Of a stretch of DNA of 64,000 nucleotides, positions 10,866 through 21,773 are shown in pieces. The stretch lies in the NCBI GenBank assembly GCA_035771175.1, contig CM069600.1, forward strand, positions 2,509,501 to 2,573,500. The letters are read 5' to 3'. The notes under the pieces are model-generated. The model searched no databases and was not told where the DNA came from. It was given only the letters and a program-made list of their open reading frames with translations. Position 1 is the first letter of the stretch, and each line of letters opens with the position of its first letter. Source of the DNA: Paratinospora sagittata (lineage: Eukaryota > Streptophyta > Magnoliopsida > Ranunculales > Menispermaceae). The translations under genes were made by a program, and so were the position numbers.

Positions 10866-13800
10866 TCAGTTTACATTAGGAACTTCACACACGCCCATCA
10901 AGCTACGAAGCTTCACGAACACCTCCAACCTGAGTGGCTTTGTCATAATGTCAGCTACCTGGTCTTGAGTATGACAATGACTCAGATCAACCACACCATC
11001 TCTTACCAATTCACGAAGAAAATGGAACCTGATGTCAATGTGCTTGCTTCTGCCGTGAAGAATTGGATTCTTGGAGAGTTTTATAGTTGAACTGTTATCA
11101 CACAGAATTGTAGTGCATTTCTCCTGCACATAACCAAGCTTCTCTAAAACTCTTCTTAACCAAACACATTGACAAGCACATGAGGCAGCAGCGATGTATT
11201 CTGCTTCAGTGGTGGATAAACTAACCACAGGTTGTTTTTTGGATGACCAAGACATTGCTCCAGAACCAAACATGAATACGTACCCCGAAGTACTATTGCG
11301 ATCATCTACATCTCCAGCAAAATCACTATCTGAATAGGCTATGAGTTGCTTACAGCCTCCTTTCTTGTAGAAAATCCCCAGATTAGTCGTTCCTTTCAAA
11401 TATCTAAGTAATCTTTTCGCTGCCAACCAGTGTTACTCTGTAGGGCACGACATGAACCTACTGATAAGACTCACACCATACATCAAGTCAGGTCTGGTTG
11501 CAGTTAAATACATAAGACTGCCAACCACCTGCTTAAACACACTCTCATCAACCTTCTCTCCCTTCTCGTCCTTTGACAATTTGCAACCTGGAACTATGGG
11601 GTTCTTTACCAAGTTGCTTCTGTCCATTCCAAATCTTTCTAAAACTTCATGAGCATACTTTCTTTGACACACATAAATCCCATCAGAATTTTGTAGTACT
11701 TCAACCCCCAGAAAATATCTCATTTTTCCCAAGTCAGACATGTCAAATTCTAACATCATTGACTTCTTAAACTGTTCACACATGCTCTTGTCATTCCCAG
11801 TAAAAATTAAATCATCAACATAAAGACTGACAATTAAGAGATTACCTCCTTCCTTCCACTTTGTGAATAGGGTGTGTTCACAATGACACTTTTCGAAACC
11901 TTCTTTAGCAAAATAAGCCTCAATTTTGCTGTACCAAGCTCGTGGAGCTTGTTTGAGGCCATACAGTGCCTTATTCAGCTTATAAACCTTGTATTCCTCG
12001 CCCTTCTTCTCATATCCTTGAGGCTGGTGGACAAACAATTCCTCACTAAGCTCTCCATGCAGAAATGCGCTCTTTACATCAAGCTGAAAAAGACTCCAAC
12101 CTTCTTGAGCTGCTAGGGCAATTACCAAACGTATGGTATCTAGTCTGGCAACTGGAGCATAAACTTCTGTGTAATCAATCCCATATTGCTGTGCATATCC
12201 CTTTGCCACAAGTCTAGCCTTGTACTTGTCTATCTCACCACTTTCATTGAGTTTTGTTTTGAAAACCCACTTCACTCCAATGGTCTTCACTCCTTCAGGT
12301 AAGATAGTCAGATTCCATGTTTTATTACGTTCAATAGCCTCAATCTCTGCATTCATGGCATCTCTCCATTTCTTGCTCTTCACAGCTTCCTCGAAGGTAA
12401 TGGGATCAGCTTCTGTGAGAATCATCATGGCACTCAAGTCTTCTTCTTCTGACAAACCCTCGCCGGTTTCATAATCTTGCATCCAAAGTGGAACTCGTCT
12501 TACCCTCCCTTCAACTGGACCCGTGGAATTCTCATCATGTGACGTACTGGAAGGTGAGCTACTGCCACTTGAACCAGCTCCAGTTGTGCCATTTGAGCCA
12601 ACTTCTTCATGCTCGTTACCTTCTGCTCCAAGTTCTCTATCATTCTCAGCTTCATCATCTTCTTCTTCTTCACTATCACCCCACTCTAACACATCCGAAG
12701 TCATTTCTTCCCTGCTCATGTTCCAATTCCAGCCCTCATTCTCCTCAAAAACAACGTCCCTACTCACAATTATCTTCTTAGAGACCGGATCAAACAATCT
12801 ATAAGCTTTCGACTCATCGCTCACGCCCAATAAAACACACTGAATGCTTTTGTCATCCAACTTGATTCTTTTCTGGTCTGGTACGTGCACATGAGCCAAG
12901 CACCCAAAAATTCTGAAATACTCTACTGTAGGCTTCATATCATTCCATGCTTCCTCTGGAGTTTTATTTTGCAAGGCTAAAGTAGGACACCTGTTGAGGA
13001 CATGGACACACCATCTCACAGCTTCTGGCCAGAAAGCCTTTGGAACCTGCTTCTCATTGAGCATACAACGCACCAAATTCATCACAGTCCTATTCTTCCT
13101 CTCAGCAACTCCGTTTTGCTGAGGAGTATAGGCTGTGGTTAATTGCCTGGTTATGCCATTTGCCTTACAAAATTCATCAAACTCATTTGAGGTGAACTCA
13201 CCACCTCTGTCAGTCCTCAAACATTTAAGGGAGGCACCTGTTTCCTTTTCAACACAAGCCTTATAACTTCTAAACATGGTAAAAGCTTCTGATTTTTCAT
13301 GCAAGAAGTAAATCCAAGTCTTACGACTAAAGTCATCAATAAAACTCAAGAAATACCTCTTGTTGCTGTTTGAAGCAGGCTTTATGGGGCCACATATATC
13401 GGCATGTACCAGCTCCAGCTTTTGTGACGCCCTCCATTGACTTCTTTTTGGAATGGATTCCCGGTGTTGCTTTCCAACCATACACGCTGTGCATAACTTT
13501 GCAGGAGTATGAAGAGAAGGCAAACCACTAACCATCTGTTTGGATTGAAGGGTTCTCAACCCTTTGAAGCTCAAATGTCCGAATCTGCAGTGCCATAAAT
13601 AACTCTCATTTTCTGTCACAGCTTGAAAACAAGTAGTAGCTTGAGACATCATTGCTGCGAGCACAACAAACATCCTGTTCGCGCTCATTTTGGACTGAAT
13701 AATTAGACCCTTACTAGGATGAAAAACTTTGCACTCCCCATGTTGAATCAGAATTGCCACACCCTTTTCTTGAAGTTGTCCCATACTTAACAGGTTATTT

Positions 13801-14903
13801 TTCAACTCAGGAATATAATAAACCTCAGAAATTACCTGAGTGAGTCCATTCACTTGCATACGAATGTTTCCTTTCCCCACAACTGTCATCCTTGCATTGT
13901 TGCCTAGTTTCACAGTATGCCTGAATTGAACATGCAAATCCGAGAACCATTCTTTATTCCCACTCATATGATTACTACATCCTGAATCGAGGAACCATAC
14001 CTCTTCTCTCTTAGCGTGGTTAAGCTCGACATAGGACATTAATAGAAGCTCTTCTCCTTCATCTAGCTCGGCGTAGTTGGCTCCATTCTCCCAACTGGGA
14101 CATTCATACTGAAAGTGTCCTAATTTGTGACACTTAAAGCACTCGATAGTGGCCTTGTTGAGAGGTTGTCTGCCACGACCTCTTCCTCTTCCTCTGAACA
14201 CTCCTCGACCTCGGCCTCTGCTAGTGTTGTTTTCATGAGTGACCTTGAGAACCTGCTCCTCTCCTCGATGACCATTCATTCTTTGTTCATGGACCAGCAA
14301 ACTACTCTGCAGCTCGTCAATGGTCAGTGTGTTCAGATCATTGGATTCTTCAATGGAGCAAACCACATAATCAAATTTTGAAGTCATGGACCTCAAAACT
14401 TTCTCATTGATGATGGTTTGGCTCATTGTCTCACCATGAGCCTTCATTTTGTTGGCTATAGTGAGAGTACGAGCAAAGAAATTATCAACCGTCTCGCCTT
14501 CCTTCATGTAGAGTGTCTCAAAGTCCCTCCGAAGTGCTTGCAACTGTGCCCTCTTCACCTTGGTGGAGCCTTGGTATTTCTGTTTCATGGAGTCCCAAAT
14601 ACTCTTTGATGTGTCTTTGTCAAGTATAGTCTCCATGATATTCCGATCTATAGCTTGAAAAAGGTAATTCTTTACCTTTAAGTCCTTCAGCTTCTGCCCC
14701 TCGATCAATTTGTGTTGTTTTTCTGCCTGGTCAGATCTTGGCTCAGTCCCTTGTGTCACCGCCACCGAAATCCCATTCTCTATGAGATCCCAATATTCCT
14801 TGGAACGGAGAAAGTTCTCCATCAACATGGCCCAATGGTCGTAGTATCCGTCAAATTTGGGAATAGTCGGCTGCGCAAAACCGCTACTGTTGCTCTCTGC
14901 CAT
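10866..14903 (-). pseudogene. Copia gag-pol polyprotein with one in-frame stop
   Basis: One minus-strand frame of 1346 codons is broken only by a TAA at 11433-11435, after residue 1156. Domains in order: gag (UBN2-like) to about residue 230; an RG-rich patch; a CCHC zinc knuckle, CFKCHKLGHFQYEC, at about 255-268; aspartic protease DSG at about 306-308; integrase HHCC with CTACMVGKQHR, then the DDE core (HADICGPI, LRTDRGGEF, PQQNGVAERKN); reverse transcriptase with QLDVKSAFLHGEL and YVDD; then, past the stop, RNase H with YSDSDFAGD and STTEAEYIA. The stop lies between RT and RNase H, so full-length pol is not made. No frameshift is seen. Confidence 0.93.
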
Positions 14904-14978
14904 TTTGCGTCACTCCCTCACTCTTGAAAGAAAACTGCAATTTCTTTCCACACACTCACAATCAGGCCCCTGTTATGA

Positions 14979-14991
14979 GGCTCTGATACCA
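14979..14991 (-). promoter_or_regulatory. Copia primer-binding site (initiator-Met tRNA)
   Basis: The minus strand reads TGGTATCAGAGCC two bases inside the 5' LTR. This is the standard plant copia primer site, complementary to the 3' end of initiator-Met tRNA. Confidence 0.93.
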
Positions 14992-14993
14992 AT

Positions 14994-15208
14994 TGTTGAG
15001 AACACTCAGAAGAAATTGCAACACACAAGCTTCAATGCAAAGTTCTTGTTTTATTGATAACAAGCTGCAGGCTTATATAGCCTTTTACAAAGATAACTCA
15101 CGTTTGCAACACCTAAAACGTGGTAAAAGGAATTAGTCAAAAACACAAACAACTGATCCCTAAAGAATAGGAATTATTAACAAACTGATTAACAAACAAA
15201 CTCTAACA
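14994..15208 (-). repeat. Copia 5' LTR (215 bp)
   Basis: It has TG...CA ends and is identical to the 3' LTR at 10620-10834. Relative to the minus-strand element this is the promoter LTR. Confidence 0.95.
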
Positions 15209-15429
15209 TCTACTGCTGCAAGAAGCAGTAAGTAAGCCCACAGTTTTTTTTTTTTTTCCATATAATTTCCCTTTCTCAATCTCATTCTTTCTCTCATTTC
15301 AATCCCTCCAAGCTCTTCCATTTCTTCAATCTTCAACACCTTTTTTTACTTCTAATCTCGTTTTTTTTTTATTTTATTATATTTTTTAATTCTTATTTTG
15401 CGGTGTTTGTGATTGGAAGGTAGTAGTGG

Positions 15430-17860
15430 ATGGACATTCAAGCGGTGGCGTTCTTGAATCGGACCAACTTCTTAGTTCAAAGATTCACGGTTCCAGGACT
15501 TGGAAATCTAGGTGGTTCGAACAAGTTGTGCGTTCGTACTCGTCGCCTGAGCTTCTCTGCCACTACTGAAGGTAATCATCAATCTCAGTTTTTGGAATTT
15601 TTTTTTATAACTTCTATTAGCGATTTTTTAGACTCAAAGATGAGTTTTTTGGGGGGATTGTGTGAAAATGAGGGGTTTTTGGTGTGCAAGATTGTAGCTT
15701 GTTTTTGTTGGGGGCGTGGGGTTAATGCTGCTGCTAAAGTAGACAAGGAAAATCTAAGGGCCGGGTTGGCATCCAATTGAAAAAACTTCCATTAACGATT
15801 TTTTAGATTCAAAGACAAGGTTTTTTTTTTTTTTTTTTGGGTTTAATGCCGCTGAAGTAGGTAAGGAAAATCTAAGGGCCTGTTTGGCATCCAATTGAAA
15901 AAACTTCCATTAACGATTTTTTAGATTCAAAGACAAGTTTTTTTTTTTTTTTTTTGGGGGGGGGGGGGGGTTTAATGCTGCTGCTAAAGTAGGCAAGAAA
16001 AATCTAAGAGCCTGTTTGGCATTCAATTGAAAAAAAAAACTCTTTTTAAAAATAAGTGTTTTTTTTTTCTTTTAAAAAAAAAGCAATGCTACACTGACAT
16101 CCAAAGTATATATTCATGGTGTACATCACCTTTATTCACCATTGGAGTGATTTGAATCATGTATTGGGACTATTGGCACATGAGTCAAGACAATCCAATA
16201 ATGTATAAAGGTGATGTACACTTTGGATGTGACTTAGAACATTTTTCTTTTAAAAAAATTGCTTTTAGAGTTCATTTTAAGAAAACAGTGAAGTCAACTT
16301 TTTTTTTTTTTTAATTATATTATTGTTTTCCTTACAAATTTTTTAGAGTTAAGTTTTACAAAAAATAGTTTTTGAATTTTCTGAAAACAGTTTAACCAAA
16401 CAAGTTTTCTGAGAATCTTCAATTTGATAGCATGAAACTGTTTTTAAATCCTATACCAAATAGGGCCAGTTTTCTTAAGTATATAGAAGCATTGTATTGC
16501 CACTCTTAGCCCTTTTCATATTGCAAATACACGGAGGGAGCCCATTTGCCTGAGGTGGCCTCAAGTTTGGTTAACTGAGGTTGAGAGCCAAATGGATGCA
16601 ATTTTAGCACCAAGGTAATGGAGGAAGCGTTGAGTGTTGCCAGATAGGATTTTTAACAATTTACATATCTTAGCAAAGTATGCGCAATTTTGAGGAATAT
16701 GGGTACCATTGATTTTGACACTTGCTTTAGTCCCTATTTGCGGTGTTTGTCCCTCCTATAATTCACGAGTTTAGAATTTTTCGCAACAATAAGGTCACCT
16801 TAACACAGACTAGGCAATAATAGTAACTGTAGCTTTTTTTTTTTTCTGCCCATGAGGATCTCAGCGGTATGCTTTCTACTTCTAATAAACCATAAAGGTG
16901 TGAACCTGATCAGAATCATTTTCAAGAGGTTCATAAGAAGCTACTCACTTTCTTTCAACGGGTATGGGTAAACGAGGATTGGTGTCTGATGGTATTTTAT
17001 AAAATTTATGAGAAATCAAAACATATGGTAGGTAGAATGAAATTCTTTGCCATTGAGTCAGGGGAAGAACACCCATAGTTTAGCTCCTGCTGCAATAACA
17101 ATTACCAGCTTGACTGGGGTATTGGTGGCCGTTTACTAATAAGCTCTTCCTAAAAATTTCTAATCATGGTCAATGTGAATTTCAATTTGGGGTTACATGA
17201 TAATGCTTTAGATTTTGCAATTTGAAAAGTTAGATTTGTTAGAAGAAGTTCATCTTTTGCTATGGTCATTTGGGAAAATAATCTTTACCAAAGCAATCAA
17301 CCTCATGAGCATGCGTTGTTATTTGGTCTATCATAATTTCCTGACCTTCCACTAAATTATACCTATTTGATAGATCTATTCTTGCTCCAATGGCATCCAA
17401 CGATCCAATTGACATTTTTACTCAGTTCTCTATGTGTTTCGTTGATGCGTTTGTTTCATGTTTTTGTGTTTACTAGCATCAAATGTTACACTCTTTTTCT
17501 TTTTCTTTTTTCTTTGAGAAGAGCATCAAATGCGCACTCTTATGTTTCGCTGCCTTCATGGAGTGATCCAATTTCATCCTTTCTACCTTTCTTTTGGCTG
17601 CCAATGTCACAGGTTTAAGGAGTAACATTATCAAGTGTGCAATGAAGTCTTATAGGCTGTCAGAGCTGAATAAGCCTGAGGTTGACAGGCTCAAGGCTCG
17701 TCCTCGCATAGATTTCTCTTCCATTTTTAGTACGGTGAGCTTTTTGTCCATTTTTTCTCTCCTTAGATGACTTAACAGAAAATACGATCTTACTTTTATT
17801 GGATGATTAACTTTACTCACTGCCTTCATTCCTGCATTCTGGCAACCATATTCTCAGGTA
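15430..17860 (+). CDS. HISN8: Histidinol dehydrogenase, plastid (5' part; cut by assembly gap)
   Basis: Histidinol dehydrogenase performs the last two NAD+-dependent oxidations of histidine synthesis, L-histidinol to L-histidine, in plastids. Exon 1 is 15430-15571 ([14 protein letters not shown]..., ending in SATTEG), a basic, Ser/Thr-rich presequence typical of a chloroplast transit peptide. Exon 2 is 17613-17734 and ends with [26 protein letters not shown], which is the conserved start of the mature plant enzyme. An acceptor TTCTCAG at 17851-17857 opens exon 3, whose first codon GTA (Val, as expected after FST) is directly followed by the N run. The remaining roughly 85% of the enzyme is not in the window. 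A copia element lies about 215 bp upstream of the ATG and may alter expression; that is inference. Confidence 0.88.
15600..16025 (+). repeat. Tandemly repeated ~125-bp unit in HISN8 intron 1
   Basis: The block GGTTTAATGCnGCTG...AAGTAG.CAAG.AAAATCTAAG.GCC.G.TTGGCATCCAATTG, plus TTCCATTAACGATTTTTTAGA and a long T run, recurs about three times (about 15600-15780, 15781-15900, 15901-16025). The T runs end in G runs, one of about 15 G at 15956-15970. It is non-coding. Confidence 0.75.
16091..16234. mobile_element. Foldback MITE in HISN8 intron 1
   Basis: The ends are inverted copies: GACATCCAAAGT with GTGTACATCACCTTTAT on the left, and ATAAAGGTGATGTACAC with ACTTTGGATGTGAC on the right. A related internal motif (TCTTGAATCATGTAT, GTGTATAAAAGTGATGTACAC) occurs at about 61480-61605 and 61760-61895, so it is a family in this genome. 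Confidence 0.7.
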
Positions 17861-17960
17861 NNNNNNNNNNNNNNNNNNNNNNNNNNNNNNNNNNNNNNNN
17901 NNNNNNNNNNNNNNNNNNNNNNNNNNNNNNNNNNNNNNNNNNNNNNNNNNNNNNNNNNNN
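17861..17960. other. Assembly gap (100 N)
   Basis: Exactly 100 N, the common placeholder for a gap of unknown length. Left of it is HISN8 exon 3; right of it is a transposon end. The missing HISN8 exons and the first HEN1 exons could all lie here. Confidence 0.98.
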
Positions 17961-18073
17961 CCCAACCCAAACAATTCGGGTTGGGGTTTTTTCAACCCAA
18001 CCCAACCCGTCGGGTTTGGTTCAGTTCGGTTCGGCGGGGTTGGTCAGGTCGGTCGGGTTGGCTTACACCCCTA
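17961..18073. mobile_element. Right end of a TAGGGGTGTAAGCC-type element, left part in gap
   Basis: The stretch has repeated CCCAACCC/TCGGGTTGG motifs and ends GGTTGGCTTACACCCCTA at 18073, matching the termini of the elements at 3983-4539 and 48029-50730. Its other end is lost in the N gap. Confidence 0.7.
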
Positions 18074-18089
18074 CCTGCACTTCACCGTC

Positions 18090-19495
18090 TTGATAGACAA
18101 CACCACGCGTCGTTTCCTCCTGGAGTCATTGCTTGGCAATGGCGGCGATTTGGACTCTCGACAAACGACTCATCATTCCTCATCGGAGTCCGGGAAGCCA
18201 CTCTCGTCGGTGATCGAGAAACCGCCCTCTGTGGCTCTTGCGGTAATTCCATCATTCTGCTCACTTGCTCACTTGTCGGGGGTTGGGAAAGATAGACAAA
18301 GTTCGGGGGCCATGTTCCCAACTCGAAGAGATGGATTTTGAACCTCTCCACTTCACCAGAAACCTCCATAGTCTCCGGCAAAAAGCCACAAGACCCTTCA
18401 CGCGCAATCTGGCCATGTCAAAGGCTAATGCCTCCGACGACAATGGATCGATTTCAAGCAACCCGCCACACATCTCTCCAATTTTTGTCAAATTCACACA
18501 ATTCCAGGATGAAATTGTAATTCCTTCCACACCAATCTAGTCATTACGACAAAGAAACCTACGATTTGCCATTGCAAGTCCTTGCTCTATCTCTGAACTC
18601 TGTAACTTAGATTGTTGAATGCCATTTTTCCCTTGATTAGCACATCCATCTCCTCCTCAGAGACATTCATAAGGAGTGCTCGATCTGAACATATAGGATT
18701 GAGCCGAAGACCACCACACTACGCTCCCTCTCAATATCCATCCATTTCGCCTCGTTCAACGACCAGAAGACCACCACACTATGCTCCAGACAAGAATATG
18801 TTGTCTTCCACTGAGAAGCATCACCCGTGAAAGCGTTAGGCTCAACACTCGTTGTCTCAGGGTCGATGTTTTCCTTACCACCGGTCCCGTTCTTACATTT
18901 GACCCATTTCGTCATCGGGGCTTTTGTCGAAAAAGTCTTAAAACTATGATTGCCAACACACTTGTTCAGTGCCACCACCAATTCCGGCCATTGCTTGTTG
19001 TCACCCTTGTCCAACACAAAAATCATGAATTGAGAACCGCGTTCCACCTTTGTGATTTGTAAATATCAACCTCTAATATTAGTGAAAGTTTCCAACAGAG
19101 TGAAAAACGATCTGCTCCGAAAAATCCTCTTAAAACTGTCGGTCTGCCGTCCCCTTTTGCCTCAGCACCTTTAGCTACGCCCTTAGCCAACCATTTCGCC
19201 GTGCTTACATCAACCTTGACGGAAAAGGTTTTAGACTTTGTTGCTTCCTCGATAGTAACAACGTCATCGCCATTTCCATTCCACCCTACACCTTTTACCA
19301 TTTCAACGAAAAACGGAAAGAATGAACATGGCCTCTCCGTGTAGCATTTCCTTTAAAATGGGTCGTCTTAGCTTTACTACCGAGAGGATTGCCGGCGCCA
19401 CCGTCGCCGCTACCTCTTCCACGATTCCCCGTCTTCCAGTTGTGGTCGCGACGGAACCGATCCCGTCGCCTGTGCTGACCCATTTTTTTCAATCT
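18090..19495 (-). pseudogene. Degenerate DUF4283-type retroelement ORF1 relic
   Basis: On the minus strand, successive frames give KSKTFSVKVDVSTAKWLAKG and GFFGADRFSLCWKLSLILEV near 19050-19250, then WPELVVALNKCVG near 18960, and farther on WNCVNLTKIGEMCGGLLEID, plus LSSEALAFDMARLRVKG, at 18400-18520. This order (N-terminal DUF4283 fold, then a segment with CGG-LL-ID) matches plant DUF4283 proteins, which are mostly ORF1-like parts of LINEs. Frameshifts and stops break it throughout. The identification rests on recognised motifs only. Confidence 0.55.
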
Positions 19496-20496
19496 TATAG
19501 ACTTAGTTGAATCTTAGAATGCGTAATTTGCATCTTATGATACAAACATTGTTTCAGATTTTTTTGTTGGGGTTTTTGGGAGTACTGTTGGTACTCTTAG
19601 GCTTTCTGGGGTGTAACTTTTGTTCTGTTTAATGTATATCCTATTTATTTCTTCTAAAAAACAATTTCTTATGATGCAAGTAATATGGACTATTCTTATT
19701 AAAAACAAAATTGTGCATTTCATATGCATAAACTTTTCAAGTATCATGCTTCAATCTTTGTACTTTAGCAAATTTTCTTTTTCCTTTAGTCTTGACAACC
19801 TAGAGATTAAATAGTTATTGATTTCAACCTTTGACAAGGCTTGTCAACCATTTGACCAAGGTAGAAATTTTAGAATGAACTTTTTTATATTTCTTTTTTT
19901 GCAAGGATGAGTTTTTTTTATCAAAAATCAAGCTATCTCAATTTTCATTGCCTTGTGAAAATAATAAATGCAATTCAACTCAACAATGCCTTTTTCCAAC
20001 TACAGTGGAAAGAATACATGAAATAAAAGATCATGTAACGTCAAGTTTCATATGTAAATTGAAAAACAATTTGGTTAGGAGACAAATTTTTGTTGTGGAG
20101 AAGAGACAAATCTGAGGGATTGCGTTGCCATTTATGGTGTTGCCATTTAGAGGAAAATTTATTTTTAGGAGTTGCCATATCTAAAAGAACTGAAATTGTG
20201 AAAGTTACTATACAATGAACAACTTTGTAAGTCTATTTATTTTGGTGTTTCTCCATTGAGGAATTATCACGAATAAGAAGAATTTTCCTCTCTTCTCCCG
20301 TGGACGTAGGCCATTGAGCCGAACCACGTTACATCTCCATGTTTCTTTATTATTTTATTTTACAACAATTTTAGTAGCCATTTTGGAACTTCAATAGTTT
20401 CAATTTGGGCCAAAGTGCCAATGAATACAATTATAAGTTGAATTCCATGAGTTTACAAATACACAAACACACACATGATTCAAATGTTGATCTATT
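19496..20496 (+). other. AT-rich non-coding DNA upstream of HEN1 exons
   Basis: I looked here for the HEN1 N-terminal dsRNA-binding exons and found none. No recognised element was found either. Confidence 0.5.
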
Positions 20497-21135
20497 AATC
20501 TTACGATTTGTTGATTTGGATCCTAATATGATTCACAAAGCTTAAGATTCAAAATTTTGACAACTATGTGCACAACCACATTCATATTTTCTTGACTTTC
20601 TTACTTTATTCTCTTAAGGCCATTTCAAAGGATTGTCTTTGGGTTCCAAATGGACTTGTATTCAACATCTAGTACAGTCTAGCTTCTTCTAGTCTATTTC
20701 TAAGTTTTTAATCTTACGATTTGTTGATTTGGATCCTAATATGATTCACAAAGCTTAAGATTCAAAATTTTGACAACTATGTGCACAACCACATTCATAT
20801 TTTCTTGACTTTCTTACTTTATTCTCTTAAGGCCATTTCAAAGGATTGTCTTTGGGTTCCAAATGGACTTGTATTCAACATCTAGTACAGTCTAGCTTCT
20901 TCTAGTCTATTTCTAAGTTTTTAATCTTACGATTTGTTGATTTGGATCCTAATATGATTCACAAAGCTTAAGATTCAAAATTTTGACAACTATGTGCACA
21001 ACCACATTCATATTTTCTTGACTTTCTTACTTTATTCTCTTAAGGCCATTTCAAAGGATTGTCTTTGGGTTCCAAATGGACTTGTATTCAACATCTAGTA
21101 CAGTCTAGCTTCTTCTAGTCTATTTCTAAGTTTTT
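20497..21135 (+). repeat. Three tandem copies of a 213-bp unit
   Basis: Copies begin at 20497, 20710 and 20923, each with AATCTTACGATTTGTTGATT and ending CTATTTCTAAGTTTTT. By eye the three are identical. The unit carries no coding signal. Such identity means either a very recent duplication or an assembly artefact. Confidence 0.92.
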
Positions 21136-21773
21136 AATTTGCACATGTTCACTTTCCGTCTCATGCATTGATCCACAAAAGGGACAGCAACTTTCTAAAC
21201 TTGGAGGAAACATGAACACCCACCTAATTGTTTGGACGGCTACTTCCGGATGAAATGGCATTTGAAAAACGAAACCATGAACTAAGATGTTGAGAAACAT
21301 TTTCTTCTTCTTAATTATTTTTTTCATGATAAAACTCGCTAATTTATAAGTAGCCTAATCAGCTACAAGGTCTAAATACCACACTCAATGGTTCTCGATG
21401 TATTTAAGGGAGTTTGTGGATGGATGGTAGTCTCAGAAGCATACAAATACTCCATTCTTAAATATTTAATAATGAAACATTTACCAGCGTACCAAAAGTT
21501 GTCTGTTAGGTTTTATGTATGCATGCATTAGGATGATATATTACCATGCTACTTCATATCACCTCATTTAATAGTCTTTATTATTGGGTTAATTTATTTA
21601 TTTGTTTTATAGAAAGATCGCTATCTCCCTGCTACTTCTCATGTTTCATTTTTTTAAAGATCATTACCATGCTACTATTTTTTTGCTTGTTTATTGTTTT
21701 TTAGATGTTCTTGCTTGAATTTCTTGTTTGCTGATTTTTTTTTTCAAATTCTTTCCTGGATTCATGTGTAAAG

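Larger units (their letters stand above)
10615..15213 (-). mobile_element. Full-length Ty1/copia LTR retrotransposon with target duplications
   Basis: The element occupies 10620-15208 (4589 bp) and is flanked by the 5-bp target duplication TCTAC (10615-10619, 15209-15213). Both 215-bp LTRs begin TG and end CA and are identical base for base by eye. Reading on the minus strand, the order is 5' LTR, a primer site complementary to initiator-Met tRNA, gag-pol in one frame (protease-integrase-RT-RNase H, the copia order), a purine tract, and the 3' LTR. Identical LTRs imply recent insertion. It landed about 215 bp upstream of the HISN8 start codon, inside its promoter or 5' UTR region. Confidence 0.96.

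Noticed and set aside
12220..12804. Several plus-strand frames inside the copia element
   Set aside because: Shadows of the long minus-strand gag-pol frame; no domain of their own.
17981..18295. Plus-strand frame after the gap (GFFQPNPTRRVWFSS)
   Set aside because: Begins in the pentamer repeats of a transposon end and runs antisense through the DUF4283 relic.
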